Positions 17,899-26,595 of a stretch of DNA of 40,531 nucleotides are shown in pieces. A program made the position numbers and the translations under genes. Source of the DNA: Gammaproteobacteria bacterium (lineage in GTDB: Bacteria; Pseudomonadota; Gammaproteobacteria; Steroidobacterales; Steroidobacteraceae); the NCBI GenBank assembly GCA_003134045.1, contig PLAH01000114.1, positions 1 through 40,531 of the forward strand, read 5' to 3'. The notes beneath the pieces are model-generated. The model saw nothing but the letters and a program-made list of their open reading frames with translations, searched no databases and was not told the origin of the DNA. Every line of letters starts with the position of its first letter. The first letter of the stretch is position 1.

Positions 17899-18966
17899 TT
17901 AGCCTCGCTCGAACTCAAACGACTCCCACCACGGCCGCGGGCGACGCCAAAAACGCCAGCTCGACCCCTTGTCCACATCGAAGCGCAACCCGCCCGTCGA
18001 CAGCGCGAGGCGTTCGATGCGCCCCGCGCGCAGCGCCGCCAGCGCCGGCGCAAGCCAGCGTCGCTCCACCTCGGCCCACACCGTCGAACCCGGCCGCTCG
18101 GCACACACCAGCACGCCCGCCGACGGGCCGGCCCCGCGCTCGGTCCCCGCCACGGTCCGAGCGGCCGTGGCCTTCGCAGCGCCAATTACGCGCCCCGCCT
18201 CGGCCGCGGCACTCACCTCGGCTCGCATCTCCGCCGCTGCGACCCCAGGCGGCTCCGCCCCCGGGAATGTCAACCGATCGCCGAATGCCGAAAACAACGG
18301 ATCTCGTCCCGCGGTCCATCCGTGTACGCGCGGCAGGGCCGCCAATACCGGTCCACCCCCCCAGAGCCACAAACTGCTCACCGCCGGCATCCCGCGCGCC
18401 GCACGTGCCCGGTTGACCGCGTGATCGAACAGCCACATTTCCATCTCGCTCATCAGGCGCCGCAACCGCGGGGCATCGGCGCCGCCGGCCTGGAAGCCGA
18501 ACACGTCGCTCCCCAGCATGTCGTCGGGATCGCGAGTCTCGACCTCGAGCATTCGATCGAAGACGCACAGCAGGACGCCGCCGCGACCCGCCAAGAGCCG
18601 CGTGCCCCCGTCGTCGAACACGTGATTGAAATCGCTTGCCAGCGCCGCGGCCTCGCTCGCATCCAGCTCCAGCACGCCGTCTTCCTGCAGCATGACGTCC
18701 TGCATGCCGGCCACCAGGTGCAGCGGGCTCGCGACACACACCCACGCGCTCGTCCCCGGCCCCGCCGCCACGGTGCCCGCGCCGCACAGCGCGGCGGACC
18801 CAACGGCCGGCATAGCCTGGCTGTCGGCAATCGCAAGGAACGCCTCGTCGCGCCACGCCGCGCCGGACTTCGCCGAGGCCGCGCGAGCGATCAGCCGCTC
18901 GAGTACCGGTGCGCGTTGCAAGGGGCCGGCGGCGCGCGCCGTAAAACGAATATAGACTGTAGACAA
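17899..18966 (-). CDS. RpfE-like protein of unknown function next to recJ
   Basis: This 355-residue protein resembles the conserved family adjacent to recJ in beta- and gammaproteobacteria. Members are called RpfE in the Xanthomonas rpf cluster and are sometimes annotated as phosphoglycerate mutase-related regulatory proteins. Characteristic stretches are SPLHLVAGMQDVMLQ, LWLWGGGPV (a GGG loop) and the C-terminal TGGLRFDVDKGSSWRFWRRP. The biochemical role is unknown. The only start that keeps the N-terminal strand (VYIRFTARAAG) is TTG at 18966, inside a hairpin that also holds the gcvPB stop. Residues about 230-290 are an Ala/Gly/Arg-rich stretch that looks like an insertion. Confidence 0.7.
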   Translation of the reverse strand: MSTVYIRFTARAAGPLQRAPVLERLIARAASAKSGAAWRDEAFLAIADSQAMPAVGSAALCGAGTVAAGPGTSAWVCVASPLHLVAGMQDVMLQEDGVLELDASEAAALASDFNHVFDDGGTRLLAGRGGVLLCVFDRMLEVETRDPDDMLGSDVFGFQAGGADAPRLRRLMSEMEMWLFDHAVNRARAARGMPAVSSLWLWGGGPVLAALPRVHGWTAGRDPLFSAFGDRLTFPGAEPPGVAAAEMRAEVSAAAEAGRVIGAAKATAARTVAGTERGAGPSAGVLVCAERPGSTVWAEVERRWLAPALAALRAGRIERLALSTGGLRFDVDKGSSWRFWRRPRPWWESFEFERG

Positions 18967-18991
18967 ACCGCGCCCCGCTGGATTTTGTCTA
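18960..18991 (-). promoter_or_regulatory. Hairpin joining gcvPB stop and RpfE-like start
   Basis: On the minus strand TAGACAAA and TTTGTCTA are perfect inverse complements, with a 16-base GC-rich loop. The TAG of the first arm is the gcvPB stop codon, and the second arm contains the TTG start of the downstream gene. A ribosome terminating at gcvPB would open the stem, so translational coupling is a plausible reading (inference). There is no T-tract for termination. Confidence 0.5.
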
Positions 18992-20521
18992 TCTTAGCGC
19001 GACCTCGCCTTCGCGGTGTGCTGTCCCGCCATCGGGTCCGATGTCGCCACGGGGTCGCGTCCAGACCAGATTCAGCTGCTTCGCGGCACGCACGTCGTCC
19101 AGCCGCCGGACCGGCAGCGCATGAGGGGCGCTGCGCAACATTTCGGGCGTCTGTTCCATTTCCCGGCGAATCGCCACCATGGCATCGCAGAAGCGATCGA
19201 GTTCCTCCTTGCTTTCCGTTTCGGTGGGCTCGATCAGCAGACACTCCGGCACCAGCAGGGGAAAATACGTGGTAGGTGCATGAAAACCATGGTCCAGCAA
19301 ACGTTTCGCCACATCCATGGCCGTCACTCCGTACAGCGTGGCCTCGCGCTTCAGCGTGATGATGAACTCGTGGCTGGCGCGGCGCCCGGGATAGGCCGCC
19401 TCGTATCCCGCGGCCTGCAAGCGCTTCAGCAGATAATTGGCGTTGAGCGACGCGAATTCCGAAACGCGCGCCATGCCCTCGCGGCCCAGCAGCCGCATGT
19501 AGATGTAGGCACGCAGGTTGACGCCGGCGTTGCCCATGAAGCCGGAGAGCCGGCCTATCGATCGCGGCAGGTCGCGCTCCGTCAACCAGCGATAGCGCGC
19601 CCCCTCCCGCCCGACGATGGGAATCGGCAGGTACGGCAGCAAACGCGAGCCCACGCCCACCGCACCGGAGCCCGGTCCGCCGCCGCCGTGCGGTGTGGCG
19701 AATGTCTTGTGCAGGTTCATGTGAATCACGTCGAATCCCATGTCGCCCGGCCGAACCTTGCCGAGGATCGCGTTCAGATTCGCGCCGTCATAATATAAAA
19801 GGCCGCCCGCGGCGTGCACGATCTGCGCGACCTCGACGATCTTCGACTCGAACACACCCAGCGTCGAGGGATTGGTCAGCATGATCGCGGCCGTGCGCGG
19901 CCCCACCGCCGACTTCAACGCCGCCATGTCGATGCTGCCGCCGGCATCGCAGGGCACTTCCTTGACGATGCAGCCGCACATGGCCGCGGTGGCCGGATTG
20001 GTGCCATGCGCCGCCTGCGGCACGATGATCTCGTTGCGCGCCGCGTCGTTGCGCGCGCGATGGTAGGCACGGATCATCGCCACGCCCGCGAATTCTCCCT
20101 GCGCGCCGGCCATGGGCGTCAGGCTCACGCCCTGCATGCCCGTGATGGCTTTGAGCATTTCCTGCAATTCGTACAAACAGGCGAGAAACCCCTGCGGCTC
20201 GCGCGCGAACGGATGCTGCGCCAGGAACTCGGGCAGCATCGCGTAGGCGTTGCAGGCCTTCGGGTTGTACTTCATGGTGCACGAGCCCAAGGGATAGAAA
20301 TGCGTGTCGATGGAAAAATTCAGCTGCGATAAGCGCGTGAAATGACGTACGACCTGCAGTTCCGACACCTCCGGCAACGCCGCTGCTTGCGCACGGCGCA
20401 AGTGCACCGGCACCTCGGCAGCTGCGGATACTTCGGCAGCTCCGGCCGGCGGCGGGAACTGGCTGGCGGCGCGGCGCCCGGCCCTGCTCAATTCGAATAT
20501 CAGCGGCTCACGCAATTCCAT
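18989..20521 (-). CDS. gcvPB: Glycine dehydrogenase (decarboxylating) subunit 2
   Basis: This 510-residue protein is the C-terminal half of a split P-protein. With GcvPA it decarboxylates glycine and loads the aminomethyl group on lipoyl-GcvH. The PLP-binding lysine is K272 in [20 protein letters not shown]. Other family stretches are [14 protein letters not shown] and [13 protein letters not shown]. The ATG at 20521 has GGGAG nine bases upstream and overlaps gcvPA by 14 bases. The N-terminal 25-50 residues are Ala/Pro-rich. In E. coli the P-protein is a single chain; the split form is common in Firmicutes and archaea and is found in some proteobacteria. Confidence 0.95.
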   Translation of the reverse strand: MELREPLIFELSRAGRRAASQFPPPAGAAEVSAAAEVPVHLRRAQAAALPEVSELQVVRHFTRLSQLNFSIDTHFYPLGSCTMKYNPKACNAYAMLPEFLAQHPFAREPQGFLACLYELQEMLKAITGMQGVSLTPMAGAQGEFAGVAMIRAYHRARNDAARNEIIVPQAAHGTNPATAAMCGCIVKEVPCDAGGSIDMAALKSAVGPRTAAIMLTNPSTLGVFESKIVEVAQIVHAAGGLLYYDGANLNAILGKVRPGDMGFDVIHMNLHKTFATPHGGGGPGSGAVGVGSRLLPYLPIPIVGREGARYRWLTERDLPRSIGRLSGFMGNAGVNLRAYIYMRLLGREGMARVSEFASLNANYLLKRLQAAGYEAAYPGRRASHEFIITLKREATLYGVTAMDVAKRLLDHGFHAPTTYFPLLVPECLLIEPTETESKEELDRFCDAMVAIRREMEQTPEMLRSAPHALPVRRLDDVRAAKQLNLVWTRPRGDIGPDGGTAHREGEVALR

Positions 20522-21887
20522 GCAGTATCTCCCGCAGTGCATCGGCATAGGAGGCAATGTCGGCATCCGATTTCGTCTCGGTCGCGCAGACCAGTAGCGC
20601 ATGTCCCAACTCCGGGTAGTGTTCCGCGAGATCGAGACCGCCGCTGATGCCGCGCTCCGCGAGGGCCGCGAGCAGCGGTGCCGCGGGCCGATCCAGCGCC
20701 AGCACCCTCTCGTGGAATCGCGGCGCATCGAACGCCAGCGACACGCCCTCGATCCGCGTGAGCGCGCGCTCGAGATCGGCCGTGCGCCGCATGCTGGCCT
20801 CGGCCACGCGTTGCAGCCCCGCGGCGCCCAGCAGCGACAGGTAGATGGTGGCGGCCGTGACCAGCAGTCCCTGATTCGTGCAGATATTCGAGGTGGCCTT
20901 GCTGCGCCGAATGTGCTGCTCGCGGGCCTGCAGCGTCAGCGTAAAGCCGCGGCGGTCGCCGCTATCCCGCGTCTCGCCGACGATCCGGCCCGGCATCTGC
21001 CGCACATACTGCATACGCGTGGTCATGAACCCGAAGTAGGGGCCGCCTGATGCCAGCGGCACGCCCAAGGGCTGCCCCTCGCCGCAAACGATGTCCGCTC
21101 CGCGCCTGCCGGCCGCCGCGCCCCACTGCCCCGGCGGTTTGAGCACCGCCAGCGCGACGGGATTGACCACCGCGATCACCAATAGCTGGTTCGCATGGGC
21201 CCAGTCGGTCAGCTCATCGACTTCCTCCAGACAGCCGAAGAAATTCGGTTGCTGAATCACCAACGCGGTGAAGTCGCGGGGATCGTGGGCCCGCACGGAC
21301 TCGAGCAGGGTGCGGCCTTGGATGCGATCGAACGCCACCGGCTCGAATTCGACGTCCTGATTGCCGGCAATCGCACGCGCCACGCGGGCGTAGGTGGGAT
21401 TGACCGTCCGCGGCAGGAGGATGCGCCGCGACTCGCGGCCGCGGTTGGCCCGCACCGCCATCAGGCACGCCTCCGCCAACGCCGACGCGCCGTCGTACAG
21501 CGACGCGTTCGACACTTCCATGCCAGTCAACGCCGTCATCATGGTTTGATATTCGTAGATGACCTGCAAGGTGCCCTGACTCGCCTCCGCCTGATACGGC
21601 GTATAGGCCGAGTAGAATTCGCCGCGGGTGGCGATCGCCCAGACCGGCGCCGGAATATGATGTTCGTACGCGCCGGCGCCGATGAAATTCAGGCGACGCC
21701 CATCGAAGCCGGCGCGTTCCGTCATCAGCCGGCCGATCTCCATTTCGGAAAGAGCCGGCGGCACGCCGTCGAGCGCCGCGATCGTAAGTTCCGGCGGAAT
21801 TTCATCGAACAAGTCGGCCGTGGCCTGCTCGCCGATCACCTCGAGCATGGCGGCGACATCGGCGGCGGTGTGTGGAATGAACGGCAT
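20508..21887 (-). CDS. gcvPA: Glycine dehydrogenase (decarboxylating) subunit 1
   Basis: The 459-residue N-terminal half of the split P-protein has no PLP lysine of its own and pairs with GcvPB. It begins [19 protein letters not shown], typical of GcvPA. It also carries [42 protein letters not shown] and [10 protein letters not shown], which shape the substrate and cofactor pocket. The length equals the family norm (about 450). It begins 8 bases after gcvH and ends 14 bases inside gcvPB, so the three genes are one transcript under the glycine riboswitch. Confidence 0.95.
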   Translation of the reverse strand: MPFIPHTAADVAAMLEVIGEQATADLFDEIPPELTIAALDGVPPALSEMEIGRLMTERAGFDGRRLNFIGAGAYEHHIPAPVWAIATRGEFYSAYTPYQAEASQGTLQVIYEYQTMMTALTGMEVSNASLYDGASALAEACLMAVRANRGRESRRILLPRTVNPTYARVARAIAGNQDVEFEPVAFDRIQGRTLLESVRAHDPRDFTALVIQQPNFFGCLEEVDELTDWAHANQLLVIAVVNPVALAVLKPPGQWGAAAGRRGADIVCGEGQPLGVPLASGGPYFGFMTTRMQYVRQMPGRIVGETRDSGDRRGFTLTLQAREQHIRRSKATSNICTNQGLLVTAATIYLSLLGAAGLQRVAEASMRRTADLERALTRIEGVSLAFDAPRFHERVLALDRPAAPLLAALAERGISGGLDLAEHYPELGHALLVCATETKSDADIASYADALREILHGIA

Positions 21888-21895
21888 CGCCTTCC

Positions 21896-22288
21896 TTACT
21901 TCGCTTCTGTCGCCAGATACACCGCGTAGTCGTCGGCACTCAGCAGGAGCTCACCGGCCGAACCATCGACCGCGACGCGCAGCAACCAACCGGCGCCGTA
22001 CGGTTCGCGATTGACCAGTTCCGGCTGTGCTGCAAGCTCCGCATTGGTTGCCACGACCGTACCGTTGACCGGGCTATAAATATCCGATGCCGCTTTGACG
22101 GATTCGACCACGGCACACGCCGCGCCCGCGATCAGGCGGCGCCCGACCTCGGGAACTTCGACGAACACCATGTCGCCGAGCGCGCTCTGCGCATGGTCGG
22201 TCACGCCGACTTCGACCTCACCGCCCGGCAACCGTCGCACCCATTCGTGACTCCGCGTGTACTGCAAATCGTTCGGTAGACCGTTCAC
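21896..22288 (-). CDS. gcvH: Glycine cleavage system H protein
   Basis: This 130-residue lipoyl carrier shuttles the aminomethyl group between P, T and L proteins. The lipoylated lysine is K65 in [17 protein letters not shown]. Upstream TRSHEWVR and [12 protein letters not shown] are typical. It starts with GTG at 22288, whose GTGA overlaps the TGA of gcvT. The L-protein (dihydrolipoyl dehydrogenase) is not in the operon and is presumably shared with the 2-oxoacid dehydrogenases. Confidence 0.96.
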   Translation of the reverse strand: MNGLPNDLQYTRSHEWVRRLPGGEVEVGVTDHAQSALGDMVFVEVPEVGRRLIAGAACAVVESVKAASDIYSPVNGTVVATNAELAAQPELVNREPYGAGWLLRVAVDGSAGELLLSADDYAVYLATEAK

Positions 22289-23502
22289 TCTCCTGCTCCC
22301 GTGACTAGTTGGACCAATACTTCGCCGTGGCGCACGAAAGGCGGTTTGACGATGCGCGCCGCGTGCAATTTGCCGCGGATATCGACCTGCACCCGCGGCT
22401 CGATGCCGCGCGGCACGCGGGCGAGCGCAATGGCGCGGTTCAGCGTCGGCGAAAACGTACCGCTGGTAATTTCACCGCCGGCGTCGCCGCGAATTTCGGC
22501 TCCTGCATCACGGCTGTCGTGGCGCGTGTCGCCGCCAGCTGTGCCGCGCGTGTCGCCGATCACGCCGCTGCGCGCGTCGCCGCCGATTGCGCGCGCGGCG
22601 ACGGTCACCACCTTTTGGCGGCCGCGCAACACGCCGCGCTCCTCGAGCAGCAGGCCGACCAACTGATGGCCGCACCCGGCACGCGCGCGCTCGAGCGCGG
22701 CGCGCCCGACGAACTGACGCTCCTCGGGCGCGAACGCCACGGTCCACGCCAGCCCCGATTCGAGCGGATGGTGGTTCTCATCCATGTCGTTGCCGTAAAG
22801 GTTCATGCCGGCTTCCAGCCGCAGCGTGTCGCGCGCGCCCAAGCCCGCGGGAACCACGCCCGCCGCGGCGAGCGCCGACCACGTCGCGGCAGCTTCCGCC
22901 GCAGGCAGCATGATCTCGAAGCCGTCCTCGCCGGTGTAGCCGGTACGCGCCATGAACCAGGAGTCGATCTGCGCACTGGCGAAGGGCGCGATGTCGAGAG
23001 CGGCTGCGTGCCGCGCGGCGGGCAGCAGCGAAACCGTCTTGGAGCGGGCGTTGGGGCCCTGCACCGCGATCATGGCCAGGTCGGTACGCTCCAGGACTTG
23101 GACGGCGAAGGGCACCGCCTGCTCGCGAATCCACGCCAGATCCTTGGCGCGGGTGCCGGCATTGACCACCAAGCGAAACCACGACTCGGCGATGAAGTAC
23201 GCAATCAGATCGTCGATGACGCCGCCTGTCGGGCGCAGCATGCAGGAATATAGGGCCCTGCCCGGGACTTTGAGATGGCCCACATCATTGGCCAGCAAGT
23301 ACAGCAGAAATGGCCGCACGCGCGCGCCCGTCAGATCGAGCACGGCCATGTGCGACACGTCGAACATGCCGGCGTCCTGCCGGACGGCGAGGTGTTCCGC
23401 GATTTGCGAACCGTAGTGCAACGGCATATCCCAACCGCCGAAGTCGACGATTTTCGCGCCATGCCTTAAGTGAATATCGTGAAGCGGCGTACCAAGGCCC
23501 AT
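22285..23502 (-). CDS. gcvT: Glycine cleavage system T protein (aminomethyltransferase), with repeat insertion
   Basis: This 405-residue enzyme transfers the methylene group to tetrahydrofolate and releases ammonia. Core motifs are [35 protein letters not shown] and [18 protein letters not shown]. Typical T-proteins have about 365 residues. The excess lies at about 301-342, between [10 protein letters not shown] and [12 protein letters not shown], where 8-residue units of the type GDxRxxxx are repeated. The insertion sits at a surface loop and the frame is intact, so function is probably kept. The ATG at 23502 has a strong AAGGGG nearby. It is the first gene of the gcv operon. Confidence 0.95.
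   Translation of the reverse strand: MGLGTPLHDIHLRHGAKIVDFGGWDMPLHYGSQIAEHLAVRQDAGMFDVSHMAVLDLTGARVRPFLLYLLANDVGHLKVPGRALYSCMLRPTGGVIDDLIAYFIAESWFRLVVNAGTRAKDLAWIREQAVPFAVQVLERTDLAMIAVQGPNARSKTVSLLPAARHAAALDIAPFASAQIDSWFMARTGYTGEDGFEIMLPAAEAAATWSALAAAGVVPAGLGARDTLRLEAGMNLYGNDMDENHHPLESGLAWTVAFAPEERQFVGRAALERARAGCGHQLVGLLLEERGVLRGRQKVVTVAARAIGGDARSGVIGDTRGTAGGDTRHDSRDAGAEIRGDAGGEITSGTFSPTLNRAIALARVPRGIEPRVQVDIRGKLHAARIVKPPFVRHGEVLVQLVTGAGE
22510..22581 (-). repeat. gcvT: 24-bp minisatellite inside gcvT
   Basis: The word GGCGACRCGCGC (minus strand) occurs at 22581, 22557 and 22533, exactly 24 bases apart. Each unit encodes 8 residues, giving [16 protein letters not shown] and GDTRHDSR. A weaker fourth unit (RGDAGG) follows. 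The unit length keeps the frame, as expected for slippage expansion within a tolerated loop. Confidence 0.85.
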
Positions 23503-23536
23503 CGCATCCCCTTCCGGATTAAGATTACGGAGAAAC

Positions 23537-23557
23537 GGTCAACATCACGTGTTGGCC
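23537..23557 (-). other. Hairpin between riboswitch and gcvT start
   Basis: GGCCAACA and TGTTGACC can pair (7 of 8 positions) around CGTGA, about 35 bases upstream of gcvT and 22 bases before its Shine-Dalgarno sequence (23508-23515). It lies where an expression platform should be. It has no U-run, so control of translation or of an alternative fold is more likely than termination (inference). Confidence 0.45.
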
Positions 23558-23558
23558 G

Positions 23559-23732
23559 CCCCTCTGTCCTTGGTACCTGAGAGATCGAACGCCGGCGGCG
23601 TCACTCCCCTTCGGTGGACTGCGCCTGACGGCGCGGCCGCTCTCCAGAGGTCGCGAGAGACTGCAGTACTTGTGCCTGAGCGTTTCCGGGCGGTTGCGCC
23701 TTCGGCGGTCCTACGATCAGGACTCTCTCCAA
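23559..23732 (-). ncRNA. Tandem glycine riboswitch upstream of gcvT
   Basis: Two glycine aptamers lie in tandem on the minus strand. Aptamer 1 (about 23732-23652) starts GGAGAGAGTCC, has CGCCGAAGGCGCAACCGCC, then GGAAACGCTCAGGCA, and closes with CTCTCG. Aptamer 2 (about 23650-23559) starts CTCTGGAGAGC, has CACCGAAGGGG, then TCTCAGGTACCAAGGACAG, and closes with AGAGG. These are the signature segments of the gcvT riboswitch, which turns on glycine cleavage genes when glycine binds. It lies 57 bases ahead of gcvT and just downstream of a predicted promoter. Confidence 0.95.
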
Positions 23733-23755
23733 GCAGCTCTTATCGCGACGCCGGC

Positions 23756-23784
23756 ATCATACGATTCGCGCGACGGCATAGCAA
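23756..23784 (-). promoter_or_regulatory. Predicted sigma-70 promoter of the gcv operon
   Basis: On the minus strand TTGCTA (23784-23779) and TATGAT (23761-23756) are separated by exactly 17 bases, matching the consensus hexamers at 4 and 5 of 6 positions. Transcription would start near 23749, about 17 bases before the first riboswitch aptamer. Confidence 0.7.
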
Positions 23785-23812
23785 CCCGCGGGCATTTTGG
23801 TATCTTAAGGAC

Positions 23813-24181
23813 ATGCGCTTCACCCAGGACCAGACCTCGAGCGTCAACCTCATCCGCGGCTACGGACGCGGCGAAATCCGCATCAACGAGGATGTGTTCC
23901 CGAGCGCGGTGATCGTGGGAGCATCTGCGGTCAGGACCGAGGCGAACCTCCGCCGGGTGAGCGACCTGACCCAAGAACATATCGCGCACATTCTCGTGCT
24001 GGAGCCCGAGGTGGTGCTTCTCGGCACCGGCGAACGCCAGGTCTTTCCGCCGGCGTCGTTCGGGGTTCAGTTCTTGAAAGCCGGCATCGGCTTCGAGGTC
24101 ATGGATACCGGCGCGGCCTGCCGCACCTTCAATGTCTTGGTGAGCGAGCAGCGGCGAGTCGTCGCCTTGCTGCTGATCTGA
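23813..24181 (+). CDS. Mth938-domain protein (NDUFAF3/DUF498 family)
   Basis: This 122-residue protein has the small alpha/beta fold of the Mth938/NDUFAF3 family: SVNLIRGYGRGEIRINEDVF, then PEVVLLGTGERQVFPP and GIGFEVMDTGAACRTFNVLVSEQRRVVALLL. The human member assists complex I assembly. Bacterial members are uncharacterised single-domain proteins, often near secF or other membrane-protein genes. The ATG at 23813 is chosen because AAGG lies six bases upstream and the conserved N-terminus begins there; earlier in-frame codons cross the riboswitch. It is transcribed divergently from the gcv operon and converges on nlpD. Confidence 0.85.
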   Translation: MRFTQDQTSSVNLIRGYGRGEIRINEDVFPSAVIVGASAVRTEANLRRVSDLTQEHIAHILVLEPEVVLLGTGERQVFPPASFGVQFLKAGIGFEVMDTGAACRTFNVLVSEQRRVVALLLI

Positions 24182-24192
24182 CGCGGCCCCCG

Positions 24193-24236
24193 TTCATCGG
24201 CGCGAGCGTTCAGCTTCATCGGCGCGGACGCTCAGC
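24193..24236. repeat. Two-copy 22-bp tandem repeat at convergent gene ends
   Basis: TTCATCGGCGCGAGCGTTCAGC is followed directly by TTCATCGGCGCGGACGCTCAGC (3 differences in 22). The second copy covers the TGA of nlpD, the first is in the 50-base gap after the Mth938-domain gene. It may be a slippage product; no hairpin terminator is evident. Confidence 0.75.
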
Positions 24237-25125
24237 GCAGATAGCGCAGCGGATCGGTCGGCTTGCCGTTCACCCGGATCTCGAAGTACAACGCGGACAC
24301 CTGGTGCGCACCCGTCCCCATGTGCGCAATGGTCTGGCCCACCACCACGTCCTGCCCCTCGTGCACCAGTATCTCCCGGTTGTGCGCATAGGATGAGAGC
24401 AGACTGTCGCCGTGCTTGATGATGATGAGATTGCCGTAACCGCGCAGCCCGCTGCCCGTATACACCACGCGGCCCGTCCCCGCCGCCCGCACGTCCTGGC
24501 CCAGCTTCCCCAGGAGCAGAATGCCGCCCCCGGACACCGCCACCGGCGCCGAGGTCCGGTCGGTGGGCCACACCCATTTGAGGTGGCCGCCCACCAGCGG
24601 CGCGCCGCCCGGAGGAGTGCCGCCGGTGACGGTGCCGCCCGGTCCCGCCGATGACGCTTGCGCGGAGGTACCGCGTTGCGAGAGCGGACCGGCGGGCGCC
24701 GTCGCGCCTTGTCCAGCGGCACCCGCCGCCGCGGCGCCTGGCGCTGTACTGGATCCCGCCACCTCCGGCAGCGGCGTCGCCCTGCCTACCTGGGGCGCAT
24801 CCCGCGAGCGCTGCACTCCTGCCGACTGCCGTTGCGGCGACTGCGACTGCGAGGATGATGGCGACGACCGCGCCGCGGGCCGCGAGGCCGCTGCCCCGCC
24901 AGGCGACAACACCAGCCTCTGCCCGACCGAGACTCGATAGTCGGAACCGATGTCGTTCCACTTCGCCAGTTCCCGATAATCGAGATTGTGGCGCCACGCA
25001 ATGCTGTACAACGTATCTTGCGGTCGAACCACGTACGCCTCGGGTCCATACGGCCCGCTTGCGGCGCACGCACCGATCATGAAGGAGCAGAGACACGCGA
25101 CAGCGATCGCTCGCGTGACGCGCAC
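24232..25125 (-). CDS. nlpD: NlpD-like lipoprotein: LysM plus degenerate LytM (M23) domain
   Basis: The protein has 297 residues from a GTG at 25125. This start gives a lipoprotein signal with lipobox IGAC (Cys20) and lies 4 bases after the pcm stop. LysM, about residues 30-75, begins YVVRPQDTLYSIAWRHNLDY. A Ser/Gln/Pro/Ala/Gly-rich linker follows, and then the C-terminal M23 domain with GRVVYTGSGLRGYGNLIIIKHGD and SSYAHN. The zinc-binding HxxxD and HxH motifs are replaced (KLGQD, LYFEIR), as in E. coli NlpD. NlpD does not cut peptidoglycan itself but activates the amidase AmiC for daughter-cell separation (family knowledge). surE-pcm-nlpD order is conserved, but no rpoS follows here. Confidence 0.9.
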   Translation of the reverse strand: MRVTRAIAVACLCSFMIGACAASGPYGPEAYVVRPQDTLYSIAWRHNLDYRELAKWNDIGSDYRVSVGQRLVLSPGGAAASRPAARSSPSSSQSQSPQRQSAGVQRSRDAPQVGRATPLPEVAGSSTAPGAAAAGAAGQGATAPAGPLSQRGTSAQASSAGPGGTVTGGTPPGGAPLVGGHLKWVWPTDRTSAPVAVSGGGILLLGKLGQDVRAAGTGRVVYTGSGLRGYGNLIIIKHGDSLLSSYAHNREILVHEGQDVVVGQTIAHMGTGAHQVSALYFEIRVNGKPTDPLRYLR

Positions 25126-25129
25126 TGTG

Positions 25130-25795
25130 CTAGCGCTGCAGTCCCGACAGCAAGGGAACAAAGCTCACCGCCCCGAGCGACTCCTGTCGGATGCGATTCT
25201 CTCCCCGGGTATAGCGGATCAGCTCTTGGCGGCCCTCCGGACCCACCGGCGCGATCAATCGGCCGCCCACGATGAGTTGTTCGAACAGCGCCGGCGGCAC
25301 GGCCAGCGGCGCCGCGGTCAATAAAATCCCATCGTAAGGCGCGCGCGCGGGCCACCCCACGCTGCCATCCTCGTGCCGACAATGCACGTTGCGGATGCGC
25401 AATTCGCGCAACGTGCGGCGCGCCTTGCCCAGCAGGCTCGAGATGCGCTCGATGGTATAGATTTCGCCCACCAACGGCGCCAACACCGCCGTTTGATAAC
25501 CGCATCCCGTGCCGATCTCCAACACCTTCGGCGTCGGGCCCGCAGCCAGCAGCGCTTCGGTCATGCGCGCCACGATGTACGGTTGCGAAATCGTCTGCCC
25601 GAATCCAATGGGCAGCGCCGTATCCTCGTATGCCCGAGTCGCGAGCGCCTCGTCCATGAAGAGATGCCGCGGCACGTTGCGAATTCGATCGAGTACGCGC
25701 TGATCCTTGATGCCCTGATCCTGCAGCCGCTGTACCAAGCGCTCGCGCGTGCGCGCCGAGGTCATGCCGATGCCGCTGAGACGCGGACCTTCCAT
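25130..25795 (-). CDS. pcm: Protein-L-isoaspartate O-methyltransferase
   Basis: The 221-residue SAM-dependent enzyme starts repair of isoaspartyl residues in aged proteins. SAM motif I is VLEIGTGCGYQTAVLA. The family-specific FGQTISQPYIVARMTE and AYEDTALPIG lie N-terminal to it, and FVPLL near the C-terminus is also typical. The ATG at 25795, 4 bases after surE, is chosen; a later ATG at 25765 (MTSARTRERL) is possible. It sits in the surE-pcm-nlpD operon, a stationary-phase survival block in gammaproteobacteria. Confidence 0.96.
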   Translation of the reverse strand: MEGPRLSGIGMTSARTRERLVQRLQDQGIKDQRVLDRIRNVPRHLFMDEALATRAYEDTALPIGFGQTISQPYIVARMTEALLAAGPTPKVLEIGTGCGYQTAVLAPLVGEIYTIERISSLLGKARRTLRELRIRNVHCRHEDGSVGWPARAPYDGILLTAAPLAVPPALFEQLIVGGRLIAPVGPEGRQELIRYTRGENRIRQESLGAVSFVPLLSGLQR

Positions 25796-25799
25796 GAAG

Positions 25800-26552
25800 C
25801 TACTCAAGTTTTAGCCAACGCTCGAGTTCGGGCAGCGCGGCATGCCGGGTCAAGTCGATCTGCAGCGGCGTGATGGACGCATAGCCCTCCGCCACCGCAT
25901 GAAAGTCCGTTCCCGGGCCCGCATCTTGACCGCCGCCGGCAGATCCCACCCAGTAGACATTCCGGCCCCGCGGATCCTTCGCCGGCACGATCGGTTTCGC
26001 GCGGTGCCGGCTGCCGAGCCGCGTCACCTTGATGCCGCGCAGCTCGCCTTCCGGCAGGTCGGGCACGTTCACATTGAGAATCACCGGTCCCTGAAAGGGT
26101 AACTTCGCCATGCGGCTGACCAGCTGTGCGGCCACGCGGGCTGCGCTTGCGAAGTTGCGCGGGCTGCCCGGTTCGACGACCAGCGATACGGCGATGGCCG
26201 GCAATCCCAAGAACCGGCCCTCGACGGCGGCCGCGACCGTTCCCGAGTACAAGGTATCGTCGCCGAGATTCGCGCCGTCGTTCACGCCGGACACGACGAT
26301 GTCATGCTCGAAATCGAACAGTCCGGAAATCGCCAGATGCACGCAGTCGGTGGGTGTGCCGTTGACATAGTAGGAATCGACGTCGTAGAGCGCCGCCCGT
26401 ACGGGTACGTCCAGGGTCAAGGAGTTGCTGGCGCCGCTGCGGTTGCGGTCGGGAGCCACGATGGCGATGGAGCCCAAGGGTCTGATGGCGAGGGCCAACG
26501 CCTCCAAGCCCTGGGCTCGATAGCCGTCGTCGTTGGAAAGAAGGATTTTCAC
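25800..26552 (-). CDS. surE: 5'/3'-nucleotidase SurE
   Basis: This 250-residue metal-dependent phosphatase acts on nucleoside monophosphates and short polyphosphates. The metal site is ILLSNDDG at residues 3-10, with SGVNDGANLGDDTLYSGTVAAA further on. PDRNRSGASNSLT is also typical. It starts with GTG at 26552, the only in-frame start ahead of the first strand. It is the first gene of surE-pcm-nlpD and diverges from the Smr-domain gene, leaving 60 bases for both promoters. Confidence 0.96.
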   Translation of the reverse strand: MKILLSNDDGYRAQGLEALALAIRPLGSIAIVAPDRNRSGASNSLTLDVPVRAALYDVDSYYVNGTPTDCVHLAISGLFDFEHDIVVSGVNDGANLGDDTLYSGTVAAAVEGRFLGLPAIAVSLVVEPGSPRNFASAARVAAQLVSRMAKLPFQGPVILNVNVPDLPEGELRGIKVTRLGSRHRAKPIVPAKDPRGRNVYWVGSAGGGQDAGPGTDFHAVAEGYASITPLQIDLTRHAALPELERWLKLE

Positions 26553-26595
26553 GGATTCAACAGTCAGCCTAAGGATGGCGGGTCGCGCCTTGCGG

